Assembly: GCF_037126265.1 (NCBI RefSeq)
Contig: NZ_JAYLLN010000018.1
Coordinates: 4,641 to 68,640, forward strand
From: Sphingobacterium tenebrionis
GTDB taxonomy: Bacteria; Bacteroidota; Bacteroidia; Sphingobacteriales; Sphingobacteriaceae
Direction of reading: 5' to 3'
DNA length: 64,000 nucleotides
Shown here: positions 45,594 through 54,298 of the stretch, piece by piece
How the letters are laid out: every line of letters starts with the position of its first letter
How positions within the stretch are numbered: position 1 is the first letter of the stretch
The notes under the pieces: model-generated
What the model was told of the DNA's origin: nothing
Databases searched by the model: none
The model's input: the letters and a program-made list of their open reading frames with translations, nothing else
Position numbers and translations under genes: made by a program

Positions 45594-47171
45594 TTAATTG
45601 ATGCCATGCATCATTTTCTTCAGTTTACCATTGAAAATCAATAATAATAAGGCTACTGCAACTGGAAGAGCCGCAATAATCAGGAAGAAGGTAGACATGG
45701 AATATTTTTCTACGATATGGTCGATGTACGATCCGGTTTTACCAGCGATAAAGTTGGCAATTGCCGAAGCGGTGAACCAAAGACCGAATAATAGACCTGC
45801 AAATTTCTTAGGAGAAAGCTTACTTACATAAGATAAACCTACTGGAGAAACACATAATTCACCGGTAGTATGGAAGAAATAGGCTAAGATCAACCAGATC
45901 ATGCTCACAGAAGCTGTTTTTGCTCCTTGTGGGATGGACATCGATCCGTATGCCAAGGCCACGAAACCAACGGCTACCAAAATCAATCCGAAGGCAAATT
46001 TAACGGGTCCTGATGGATTCCAAACCTTTTCCCATAGTTTAGAGAAGGATGATGCCAACGTAATGATGAAGAAGGAATTCAGGATCTGGAACCAGGAAAC
46101 AGTTACTTCTGTTTGCGCTAGGTTAAATTCTCTATATACTTTCCAGAAACCTAATGCCCAGATAATGGCAAAGGAAATTGCTGTAGCAATTACGGTCATC
46201 GGATACCGATCATAGATCTTTTGCGAAAGCTTGAACAATACCCAAGTAACGATCAGGATTGGGAAAATGGTTAATGCCGCATCTACCCATTTGAATATTT
46301 CGCCTGCATTACCATCCAATAAACGTTGGGTATAGTCTTTCGCGAAGATGGTCATGGAACCACCAGCTTGCTCAAAAGCAAAGAAAAAGAATACCGAAGC
46401 AAGCATTAAAACTGCAACAACCACCAAGCGGTCACGAACGATGTTCTTAGGCGTCTCTTCTTCCTCGATAGCTTCCAATTTCTCTTCTACATGTACTGTA
46501 CCTGGTTTTTCGCCGATCTTACCGAAGATCTTCTGCGCAAAATAGAACTGAACCATACCAAAGAACATGAAAACACCCGCTAATCCAAAGCCATAGTGCC
46601 ATCCTACTTTTTCTCCGATATAACCACATAATAACATCCCTAAGAAGGCTCCACAGTTGATTCCCATGTAGAAAATGGTATAACCAGCATCTTTTTTCAT
46701 ACTGGTATCTGGATATAATTGCCCTACCATGGAAGAGATATTTGGTTTGAACATACCATTACCTAGTATCATTAATACCAGACCCAGGTAAAAGAAATTG
46801 GCAGAGATATGTTCAAAGGCCATTGCGGCATGACCTAAGGTCATGATCAATGCACCTATAAGGATCGCTTTGCGATATCCTGTTAATTTATCGGCGATCA
46901 TACCACCGACTAACGGTGTAAGATAAACAAGACCTGTGTACCATCCGTAAAGCTCCATGGCTTCTTGGTTAGTCCATCCCCATCCTTGTTTGGCGACTTC
47001 GGTAATTAAAAAGACAGTTAATAATGCCCGCATTCCGTAATAACTGAAACGCTCCCACATTTCGGTGAAGAAAAGGACAAATAAACTGGCTGGGTGTCCC
47101 ATAACCATCTTATCGTCAACCCCTTGCTTGGAAAGGTGCTGGACCAATGCTACATCGTTCTCTTGATTCAT
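45594..47171 (-). CDS. POT family peptide:H+ symporter (copy 3 of 3, first in the cluster)
   Basis: 525 residues. TEMWERFSYYGMRALLTVFL and GNGMFKPNISSMVGQLYPD (here GNG, not GTG). It is the gene with the richest upstream region: five phased inverted repeats at 47225-47326, 54-155 nt before its start codon. It is therefore the best candidate for direct control of peptide uptake in this cluster. Its length and helix count fit the other two. Confidence 0.9.
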   Translation of the reverse strand: MNQENDVALVQHLSKQGVDDKMVMGHPASLFVLFFTEMWERFSYYGMRALLTVFLITEVAKQGWGWTNQEAMELYGWYTGLVYLTPLVGGMIADKLTGYRKAILIGALIMTLGHAAMAFEHISANFFYLGLVLMILGNGMFKPNISSMVGQLYPDTSMKKDAGYTIFYMGINCGAFLGMLLCGYIGEKVGWHYGFGLAGVFMFFGMVQFYFAQKIFGKIGEKPGTVHVEEKLEAIEEEETPKNIVRDRLVVVAVLMLASVFFFFAFEQAGGSMTIFAKDYTQRLLDGNAGEIFKWVDAALTIFPILIVTWVLFKLSQKIYDRYPMTVIATAISFAIIWALGFWKVYREFNLAQTEVTVSWFQILNSFFIITLASSFSKLWEKVWNPSGPVKFAFGLILVAVGFVALAYGSMSIPQGAKTASVSMIWLILAYFFHTTGELCVSPVGLSYVSKLSPKKFAGLLFGLWFTASAIANFIAGKTGSYIDHIVEKYSMSTFFLIIAALPVAVALLLLIFNGKLKKMMHGIN

Positions 47172-47224
47172 TTGTTCAAACTAATTTGTGTAAATATTAG
47201 ATTATTAAAAGATTATTATTTTTA

Positions 47225-47326
47225 AATACTTGATTATGTTTTTACTGTATTCTTGAATATGATTTTATGTTATTCTCGAATATGTTCATTGTATTCTTGA
47301 ATCTGTTATTGATTAAATTCTTGAAT
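47225..47326. promoter_or_regulatory. Array of five phased inverted repeats (ATTCTTGAAT type)
   Basis: Sites at 47225 (degenerate ATACTTGATT), 47249, 47272 (ATTCTCGAAT), 47293 and 47317. The spacing is 24, 23, 21 and 24 bp, close to two helical turns. Each is a small palindrome ATTC-NN-GAAT, usually flanked by TAT on the left and AT(G) on the right. Looks like an operator for a protein binding cooperatively on one face of the DNA upstream of POT copy 3. Confidence 0.6.
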
Positions 47327-47577
47327 ATTAAAACAAAATAATTTGTTGGTAATAGCTTATTAAAAGAATATAATCGGAATATTATTTTATTCAATAAGCA
47401 AATAAACAAATTTTTATTCAAAATTTGAAGACTAGCTAAAAAAGAAAAGGTCCAATTTTAGCATTGGTAATCGCATTTTTACGTAGGACGCTGGAGGATT
47501 GGGAAAGTTTAAACGGGATGGTTGATTAGGTGGTAATTTGCTAAGGGAATGAGGGTTAAAATAGGAATTTGGAAATT
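47327..47577. other. AT-rich intergenic stretch
   Basis: Nothing recognisable apart from extreme AT content and the end of the operator array. No ORF is convincing. Confidence 0.4.
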
Positions 47578-47814
47578 CGTCATTGCGAGGATTTCCGTCA
47601 TTGCGAGGAACGAAGCAATCTCTTTAACGTCATTGCGAATCTTTAATCGTCATTGCGAGGAACGAAGCAATCTTTCTTTTTAGCGATGCTATCTTTCTTC
47701 CTGTCATCCTGAGCGTAGTCGAAGGATCGTTACGGTTGTATACGAACAGATGGTTCGACTGCGCTCACCATGACATGGGTAAAGATTGCTTCGTCGTACC
47801 TCCTCGCAATGACG
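47578..47814. repeat. REP-like palindromic cluster R4
   Basis: Tandem TCATTGCGAGG units, two complete GAAGCAATC copies, then a B-B' inverted pair and one inverted A' unit. Directly after the stop of the TIM-barrel gene. Confidence 0.85.
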
Positions 47815-47821
47815 GGGGTTC

Positions 47822-48706
47822 CTATTTAAACCGCTCTAATAAAGCTTTAGTCTTCTTAATCCCTTCATCTTCCGAAATCTTATCTCCTTCAAACTCAATA
47901 CCTACCCAGCCTTTAAATCCTGATTTCTTCACGATATCCATCATTCTTTTATAATCAATACCTGTATCATTACCCTGCTCATCAAAGAAATGCGATTTCG
48001 CACTCACTCCTTTTGCATACGGCATCAAATCCGCCACACCCTGATAACGATCATATTCATAGAAATTACCAAAATCAGGTAAACTTCCACAGTTCTTCTT
48101 ACCAACGGTCTTCAACACATCCGATAACCAATCACCATGCGATGAAATCCCGCCATGGTTTTCCACAATAACCGAAATCTTACCTTTTTTACCATAATCC
48201 GCCAAAGAAGACAAACTTTTCACCACCTGCGCTTTCACCTCTTCTTTTGTACCCTGACCCGCCGCATTAACACGAACTGCATGGCATCCCAAGAAATGCG
48301 CAGCATCGATCCACTTATGGTGATTCTCAACAGCCGCTAAACGCTTCGTTTCATCACGGTCTCCCAAGTTTCCTTCGCCATCGATCATAATCAACACATT
48401 CTTCACACCATTATCTTTTGCACGGTTATTCAAATCCTTTAAGTAAGTCATATCCTTTGCTTTATCCTTAAAGAACTGATTTACATATTCAACTCCGTAG
48501 ATACCAAAATTCTTCGCTGTATACTCTGGAAAATCAATATTTTTCAAATCACCTTTATTGATCTTACGGTGAAGTGACCACTCTGCTAATGAAATGTTGA
48601 ACCAATCTTTTTTGGCTGCAAATAAATCCAAACTTGGCGCCATGGTAATACCTGCTGCTGCCAGTCCTAGATTTCTTAAAAACTCTCTTCTTGAATTCAT
48701 AGTCAT
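47822..48706 (-). CDS. Exported sugar phosphate isomerase/epimerase-like TIM barrel
   Basis: 294 residues. N-terminal twin-arginine-type signal (NSRREFLRNLGLAAAGI with two Arg before Phe-Leu), then a xylose-isomerase-like TIM barrel: LAEWSLHRKI, YGVEYVNQFF, VENHGGISSHGDW, LPDFGNFYE and GIEFEGDKI, with Glu, Asp and His placed to bind metal. Likely acts on sugars or related polyols in the periplasm. The gene follows a LutA-like protein and a transporter on the same strand (18-bp gap), which suggests co-expression. Substrate unknown. Confidence 0.85.
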   Translation of the reverse strand: MTMNSRREFLRNLGLAAAGITMAPSLDLFAAKKDWFNISLAEWSLHRKINKGDLKNIDFPEYTAKNFGIYGVEYVNQFFKDKAKDMTYLKDLNNRAKDNGVKNVLIMIDGEGNLGDRDETKRLAAVENHHKWIDAAHFLGCHAVRVNAAGQGTKEEVKAQVVKSLSSLADYGKKGKISVIVENHGGISSHGDWLSDVLKTVGKKNCGSLPDFGNFYEYDRYQGVADLMPYAKGVSAKSHFFDEQGNDTGIDYKRMMDIVKKSGFKGWVGIEFEGDKISEDEGIKKTKALLERFK

Positions 48707-48724
48707 AATATAATAATGTTTCTT

Positions 48725-49456
48725 TTAAATATTTGCCCAGCCTGATGTGAGCACATCCACCAAATGCATGGTCTTTATGGGCAAATTATGTTTTTCGATA
48801 TAGGCTTGAAGTTGTAATAAACAAGATGAATCTGTAGATATGATATACTCGGCTTTTACGGCCATCGCATTCTGCACCTTCTGCTCTGCCATCGCGGAAG
48901 AAATACCATCAAACTTCACTGCAAAAGTACCTCCAAATCCGCAACATGTTTCCTGATCGCGCATTTCCACGATCTCCAACCCGCCAACATGGCTTAATAA
49001 GCGACGAGGTTCCTCCTTGATCTTGCACTCCCGCAAGGCCGAACAAGAATCATGGTAAACGGCTGTCCCAATCAGTTCAGCACCGAAATACTCCTTCTTC
49101 AACACATTGACCAAGAAATCCGATATCTCAAAGATATTACGTTGGATGGACCGGCAACGGTTATGTTCCATGGAATTGGTGAATAGGTCATCATATCCTC
49201 CCCTTACCATTCCCGTACAGGAGGCAGATGGGGATACAATGGGATATTCGTCCTGGAAATCCTTCAGAAACTTCTGACCGATAATCTTCGCATCGTCCCA
49301 AAAACCTGCATTATAAGCAGGTTGACCACAACAGGTCTGTTCAGCGTTGTACATCACCTCGCAGCCTGCTTTTTCCAATAATTTAACGGTATTAAATGCT
49401 GTTTCTGGGTATAGTTGATCGATGAAACAGGGTATAAACAATTCTACCTTATTCAT
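48725..49456 (-). CDS. LutA/LldE-like CCG-domain (Fe-S) protein
   Basis: 243 residues. Two CCG motifs: CCGQPAYNAG and CCGFGGTFAV, each binding or coordinating a redox partner, and an IPCFIDQLYPETA N-terminus typical of lactate-utilisation LutA and GlcF-type subunits. In L-lactate oxidation LutA works with LutB and LutC, but neither gene is next to it here. It touches the upstream MFS gene (1-nt gap). Most likely a subunit of a hydroxy-acid dehydrogenase whose partners lie elsewhere. Confidence 0.87.
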   Translation of the reverse strand: MNKVELFIPCFIDQLYPETAFNTVKLLEKAGCEVMYNAEQTCCGQPAYNAGFWDDAKIIGQKFLKDFQDEYPIVSPSASCTGMVRGGYDDLFTNSMEHNRCRSIQRNIFEISDFLVNVLKKEYFGAELIGTAVYHDSCSALRECKIKEEPRRLLSHVGGLEIVEMRDQETCCGFGGTFAVKFDGISSAMAEQKVQNAMAVKAEYIISTDSSCLLQLQAYIEKHNLPIKTMHLVDVLTSGWANI

Positions 49457-50773
49457 TTATTTTTTTATAATCTGTAATTTATTAAATTTTAGAACAGGAA
49501 ACAACAAGAAAAACCCGATTAAGAAGAAAACCCCTAATGAAAGGGCAGAATAACGGATATTATTGGTGATCTGTTCAATTATGCCAAAGCTCAATAGACC
49601 GATGACGATAGCAAATTTCTCCGCCACATCATAAAAACTGAAGAAGGAAGTGGTATCCTCGATATCTGTTGGGATAAGCTTCGAATATGTGGACCTGGAG
49701 AGCGACTGTATCCCACCCATCAGCAATCCGACCATAAAGGCCATCATATAGAAATGGTATTCATTGGCCATGAAATAGGAAGCACCACAGATCAGGATCC
49801 ATAAGAATACGACCACCATCAGTACCTTGATGTTTCCAAATTTCTTTGCAAAAACCGACATGATATAGGCGCCACCAATGGCAACGATCTGGATCAAAAG
49901 AATCGAAGCGATCAATTTATCAGCTCCCAGGTTCAGTTCCTTTTGGCCAAAGGCTGCCGCCACAATAACCAAGGTCTGAATACCCATGGCATAGAAAAAA
50001 TAAGCCGGCAAAAACTTCTTGATGGCAGGGATTTGTTTGATCTGCGCTAATACACCTGTAAATTCTGTCTTGACCTTTTGGAAAAACGGCATTCTCTCCT
50101 TTCCGACCGAAGGCCGATTTCTTGGCAAGAACCGAAATGGAATCTGCGAGAAAAGTACCCACCACAATCCAACCAACAGGAAGGATAATCGTGCAGGAAG
50201 CGATGGATCGGTAATTCCGAACCATTCAGGTTTAAAAATAAAGACAAAACAGATGATCTGCAGGGTTACACAGCCCACATAGCCATAAGCAAAACCTTGT
50301 GCGCTGACCCTATCTTGTTGATCTGGCGTGGCAATGATCGGTAAATAGGAGTTATTGAAAGCTACTCCGCCAATATAGCCCATTGCGGCCAAGGAAAAGC
50401 AGATGATCCCCCATTCCAGGGTATCGATCTTGAAAAAGAATAGCCCCATACAGGCAAATGCGCCCAGATAGGTAAACAGCTTCATGAAGAACTTACGTTT
50501 TCCGGCAGCATCCGAATAAGCTGAAATAAAAGGTAAACTCAAGGCCATGATCAGATAGGAAACCGATAAGGCAAAATTGGATAAAGCGGTATTCACGAAT
50601 TCAAAGCCAAAAAAAGAAACGGTTGTACTACCCGTTTCTGCATTTTTAGTTATCGTGGTGTAATAGACTGGAAAGATGGTGGAATTGATCACCAAATTAT
50701 ATGCTGAGTTTGCCCAATCAAACATGGACCAGGAGCGGATCAGCCTTTTGTCGTTCTTTTTAAAGATCTTCAT
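49457..50773 (-). CDS. UMF1 family MFS transporter (Atg22-like)
   Basis: 438 residues, ~12 membrane helices. RSWSMFDWANSAYNLVINS N-terminus and GGIQSLSRSTYSKLIP loop are characteristic of the UMF1/Atg22-like group. Substrates of this group in bacteria are poorly known. The LutA-like gene begins one base after the stop, implying tight coupling; perhaps both serve the same hydroxy-acid or sugar. Confidence 0.88.
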   Translation of the reverse strand: MKIFKKNDKRLIRSWSMFDWANSAYNLVINSTIFPVYYTTITKNAETGSTTVSFFGFEFVNTALSNFALSVSYLIMALSLPFISAYSDAAGKRKFFMKLFTYLGAFACMGLFFFKIDTLEWGIICFSLAAMGYIGGVAFNNSYLPIIATPDQQDRVSAQGFAYGYVGCVTLQIICFVFIFKPEWFGITDPSLPARLSFLLVGLWWVLFSQIPFRFLPRNRPSVGKERMPFFQKVKTEFTGVLAQIKQIPAIKKFLPAYFFYAMGIQTLVIVAAAFGQKELNLGADKLIASILLIQIVAIGGAYIMSVFAKKFGNIKVLMVVVFLWILICGASYFMANEYHFYMMAFMVGLLMGGIQSLSRSTYSKLIPTDIEDTTSFFSFYDVAEKFAIVIGLLSFGIIEQITNNIRYSALSLGVFFLIGFFLLFPVLKFNKLQIIKK

Positions 50774-50813
50774 ATTTTTTCCATCGCTAATATACCAAAT
50801 AGATTTTTAGGGA

Positions 50814-52109
50814 TTAATAATTTTCATAGATATAGCTGATCACACGTACCATCTCCTTACGAACCGGAGAAGCCGAACCCATATAATTATTGTTCAGGAA
50901 AGAATAGGCCAAACGCTTACCCTTCTTGGTTTTAATAAATCCACTCTGGCAATGTACGCTGTTGATGGTTCCTGTTTTTGCCCAAACGAAAGGCACACCT
51001 CCCGGAGTCGGATACACGCCTTTTAAAGTCCCTTCCACACCACCGGCCGGAAACAGGAACAATTTGGCAGCATCGTCCTTTACCGCATCGGTTACCAATA
51101 AAAGTAACTCCACCATACTTCTCGGTGTTACTTTATTATAGGTAGAAAGCCCGCTCCCATCCCTTAGTTCAATCTGATCCTGAAATAAGGAGTAATAGGT
51201 AGTCTGCATATATTTCCGGAGTTCCTCCGTTTGGAATTTGCGATATTTTACAAAAGAAGCCACCATGTTCAATTGTTCCGCCAGGAAATTGTCACTTGGC
51301 AGCATCATTTCTCGCAACACCTCTCTTGTTCCGATGGAATAAACGATTTTGGCATCACTAGGCATCGCCAGATTGACATAACCTACCTCTCTTTTCAGCG
51401 TATCCTGCAAAAGGTTTAGGAAAAGGGAATCGCTGGTCTTAAATGGTTTTTCGTTTACATATTTAGCAGGCAACGGAAAATTGTTGACCTCGAATTTATT
51501 GTTTTCCAATGGGCGATGTATCCTATACCTTGTCACAGTATCCGACAGATGCTGGACATGCTGTTCAAAATAGCTCGGAAACAATCTCAATTGCTTGCCC
51601 ACCTCCCGAAACTGCACCACATTTCCATAGATCGGAAACACCGTAAGTTCTGGTTGATAATAAAACTCGTAATCTTCTATGCTCCAACCATTTCTATAAG
51701 TAGGCTCTTGTACTGGAGATTGACTATAAAACAATTTCTTAGCACTGTTTTTCAGGAATTCGAGAACCTTGCCCCGATCCAATTTACTATGCAGGAAAGT
51801 AGGATCTCCCGTACCCCAGAAAACCAAGGAATCTCCACGCTCCACATAGGCTAAACCAGGAATGGAATCCCCGATCAGTTTCAGCGACGTGAACAAGGTA
51901 AATACTTTGGTATTGCTGGCAGGTGTAAAATGACGATCCTCCTGATGGCCAAACACAAACTTATGCTCATCCAGATCATACAGGGATACCCCATAATAAT
52001 GTTTGTTGAGGACTGGCGATAATTGCAATTGGGTGCTAATCGGGGAATAATCTTGGGCTTTGAGGCCAAAACTGATCAGTAGACCAAAAAGGAACAGCAG
52101 CTTTCTCAT
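50814..52109 (-). CDS. dacB: D-Ala-D-Ala carboxypeptidase/endopeptidase, PBP4 type (S13)
   Basis: 431 residues. Signal peptide to ~LKAQ. Active-site motifs: Ser65 in SNTK (SxxK), the SxN-type SGLSTYN and KTG in WAKTGTINS. Trims or cleaves cross-links in peptidoglycan. The insertion typical of E. coli PBP4 is reduced, giving a protein somewhat shorter than 480 residues. It lies 20 nt after the ThuA gene, and the MFS gene starts 40 nt later, so all may be one transcript. Confidence 0.92.
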   Translation of the reverse strand: MRKLLFLFGLLISFGLKAQDYSPISTQLQLSPVLNKHYYGVSLYDLDEHKFVFGHQEDRHFTPASNTKVFTLFTSLKLIGDSIPGLAYVERGDSLVFWGTGDPTFLHSKLDRGKVLEFLKNSAKKLFYSQSPVQEPTYRNGWSIEDYEFYYQPELTVFPIYGNVVQFREVGKQLRLFPSYFEQHVQHLSDTVTRYRIHRPLENNKFEVNNFPLPAKYVNEKPFKTSDSLFLNLLQDTLKREVGYVNLAMPSDAKIVYSIGTREVLREMMLPSDNFLAEQLNMVASFVKYRKFQTEELRKYMQTTYYSLFQDQIELRDGSGLSTYNKVTPRSMVELLLLVTDAVKDDAAKLFLFPAGGVEGTLKGVYPTPGGVPFVWAKTGTINSVHCQSGFIKTKKGKRLAYSFLNNNYMGSASPVRKEMVRVISYIYENY

Positions 52110-52129
52110 AATCGATTCTTTAGGGTTTT

Positions 52130-52855
52130 CTATTTACCCATCACATATTTCAACCCACCAATGAGTTGCTTTTGGAAATTCAGGTCGTCAAAAGATTCCT
52201 CGGTATGCCCCAATCCGGTATAAAACATACGATAGCCTTTGAATTCCTGAAACCAGGCAATGGGATGGAATTTTCCCATTTTGCCACCTTTATAGGAGGT
52301 TTCATCGAGCATCATCAAAATATTGATACCAGGCTTCACATCCTTAAAATCGTACCATTCATCTTTATGCATCCAGATCTTCTGTAAATGTCTGGTGGCT
52401 AAATGTTTTCTATTGACCACATCAATCTTTGCTTCCTGAACTGCAGGATGACTGGCAAAGTAGGCCCCTACCAGGTTCGCATACCATGGCCATTCGTATT
52501 CCGTATCGGCAGCCGCATGAATTCCCATGAACCCTCTGCCAGATTCAATAAACTTTTGAAAAGCTATTTTTTGTTCAGCATTCAGGATCGTACCGGTCGT
52601 GCTGAAAAAAATCACGGCCTGAAAGGATTGCAGGGAGTCTGCTAAGAAAACATTCGCATCCTCGGTATGGGATACTGCAATACCTTCCTTCGAAAATATG
52701 TTTTTTAATACGGTTACTCCCTTTTCAATATTGGCATGCCTAAAACCGGTAGTTTTTGTAAACACCAGCACCTTCTTTGGTGAAGCATCTGCCCAAGCTT
52801 GACTACATGACAACAGCATTGCCATGAATAAAAGTAGAATAACCGAATTTTTCAT
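52130..52855 (-). CDS. ThuA-like protein (class I glutamine amidotransferase fold)
   Basis: 241 residues. Signal sequence with LLSC lipobox (MLLSCSQA), then a ThuA fold: LVFTKTTGFRHANIEKG, VFFSTTG, GFMGIHAAADTEYEWPWY and FYTGLGH. ThuA proteins are linked to sugar (e.g. trehalose or disaccharide) metabolism or keto-sugar processing; enzymatic activity is uncertain. Lies between aroB and dacB on the same strand with 9-20 nt gaps. Confidence 0.88.
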   Translation of the reverse strand: MKNSVILLLFMAMLLSCSQAWADASPKKVLVFTKTTGFRHANIEKGVTVLKNIFSKEGIAVSHTEDANVFLADSLQSFQAVIFFSTTGTILNAEQKIAFQKFIESGRGFMGIHAAADTEYEWPWYANLVGAYFASHPAVQEAKIDVVNRKHLATRHLQKIWMHKDEWYDFKDVKPGINILMMLDETSYKGGKMGKFHPIAWFQEFKGYRMFYTGLGHTEESFDDLNFQKQLIGGLKYVMGK

Positions 52856-52864
52856 GTTGTTGGT

Positions 52865-53929
52865 TTATTTGATTACCTGATTGTAATAATCCAAACTTTC
52901 CACGATCATATCCTCTTCTGCATATTTGTTGAAATCACAATCGCCAATGCTTCTTAAAAGGGCAAATCCCAATTGATTGCTCTCATTCTTTTTATCGTTG
53001 CGCATCAGTTCGATCAAAGTCGGATAGATCGCTTGATCGATCGGATAAGCCGGATAGATTCCTTTAATATAATTTACAATGGTTTCCAACTCGGATTCAG
53101 GTAGGTTGTTTTCTCGGTAAGAAATAAATGCTTCACAGATCATTCCTATCGCGATGGCTTCCCCATGCAATAAAGGCTCTTGATCATGGTATAGGCTATA
53201 GCCTTCGATGGCATGCCCAATCGTATGACCAAAATTCAGGATTTTACGCAATCCTTTTTCGGTAGGATCTTCCAAAACCACTTCATTCTTGATCATAACC
53301 GAATCATAAACCATCTCTTCCGGTAAAACAGGCAATTTAACGTTCATACAACGTTCAAAAAGCTGTTTATCTTTGATAAGGCCATGTTTAATCACTTCCG
53401 CAAATCCAGAACGGATCTGTCTATCATCCAACGTTTCCAAAAACTTATTGGAAATAAAGACCGCTTTGGGCTGCGTAAATGTTCCGATGATGTTTTTAAT
53501 ATTATCCAGGTCGATTCCGGTCTTGCCGCCTACCGATGCATCCACTTGGGATAATAAAGTGGTAGGTACATGGATAAAATCGATCCCTCTCTTATAGGTT
53601 GAAGCTGCAAAACCGCCCATATCCGTCACCACTCCTCCACCAAGGTTCAACATCAAGGATTTCCGATCCGCGCCGAAATCCAGCATGGTCTTCCAAACCC
53701 CAATACAGAAATCGATGTTCTTATTTTCTTCGCCAGGATCTACTTCGATAATATCATAATCTACGATATCAGGAATAAAGGCCTGAAGTTGTGGTAAACA
53801 ATGATCGTTGGTATTTCTATCGACTAGTATTAATAGTTGTGAATAGTCATGATCAATAAGAAAGGATTGCAATTCATCCAGTTCATTATCGAATACGACT
53901 TCGTATCCTAAGCTGTTGATCTTTTTCAT
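52865..53929 (-). CDS. aroB: 3-dehydroquinate synthase
   Basis: Second enzyme of the shikimate pathway: converts DAHP to 3-dehydroquinate using NAD and a metal. Motifs: NLGGGVVTDMGGFAASTYKRG (the NAD loop), PTTLLSQVDASVGGKTGID and FGHTIGHAIE with metal-binding His. The Met at 53929 (MKKINSLGYEVV) is preferred to one 9 codons upstream, as AroB proteins normally start near the first beta strand. The S4 gene precedes it on the same strand. Confidence 0.95.
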   Translation of the reverse strand: MKKINSLGYEVVFDNELDELQSFLIDHDYSQLLILVDRNTNDHCLPQLQAFIPDIVDYDIIEVDPGEENKNIDFCIGVWKTMLDFGADRKSLMLNLGGGVVTDMGGFAASTYKRGIDFIHVPTTLLSQVDASVGGKTGIDLDNIKNIIGTFTQPKAVFISNKFLETLDDRQIRSGFAEVIKHGLIKDKQLFERCMNVKLPVLPEEMVYDSVMIKNEVVLEDPTEKGLRKILNFGHTIGHAIEGYSLYHDQEPLLHGEAIAIGMICEAFISYRENNLPESELETIVNYIKGIYPAYPIDQAIYPTLIELMRNDKKNESNQLGFALLRSIGDCDFNKYAEEDMIVESLDYYNQVIK

Positions 53930-53998
53930 AATATAATTCAGGTTAAAGATAGACAATTTCTGAATCTACAAGAACAACAAATTTGTAATAACTCTGTT

Positions 53999-54205
53999 TT
54001 AAATTATCTTTACCTTGTTCCCATCAAATTCCACCAAATCTCCTACCCTAACCTTCAATCTTTTACGGTAATCCACTTCCCCATTATACTTCACCAATCC
54101 TTCTTCTACGACCCATTGAGCCATCGCGCCGTGTTCTACCCAGTTCATCACTTTCAATAATTGGATGAGCTGAATGTATTCCCCATTTAATGTAAACGTT
54201 TGCAT
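53999..54205 (-). CDS. Small S4-domain RNA-binding protein (YbcJ-like)
   Basis: About 68 residues. The single domain is an S4 RNA-binding motif: LLKVMNWVEHGAMAQWVVEE, YNGEVDYRKRLKVRVGD and VEFDGNKVKII. Start at the Met of MQTFTLNGEY rather than two codons earlier. Binds structured RNA, probably rRNA or tRNA; part of a widely distributed family of unknown exact target. Followed by aroB. Confidence 0.85.
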   Translation of the reverse strand: MQTFTLNGEYIQLIQLLKVMNWVEHGAMAQWVVEEGLVKYNGEVDYRKRLKVRVGDLVEFDGNKVKII

Positions 54206-54270
54206 AAACAAAAATAAATTTAATATGAACTATTACAATTGAATGTTTGAATTTATTTACAATTAATACC

Positions 54271-54278
54271 TAATTTTG
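54271..54278 (+). promoter_or_regulatory. -7 box TAATTTTG of the proline dehydrogenase gene
   Basis: Perfect TAnnTTTG; a leader of about 16 nt is implied before the ATG at 54299. Confidence 0.6.
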
Positions 54279-54298
54279 TGAATCAAAAAAAATAGAAT

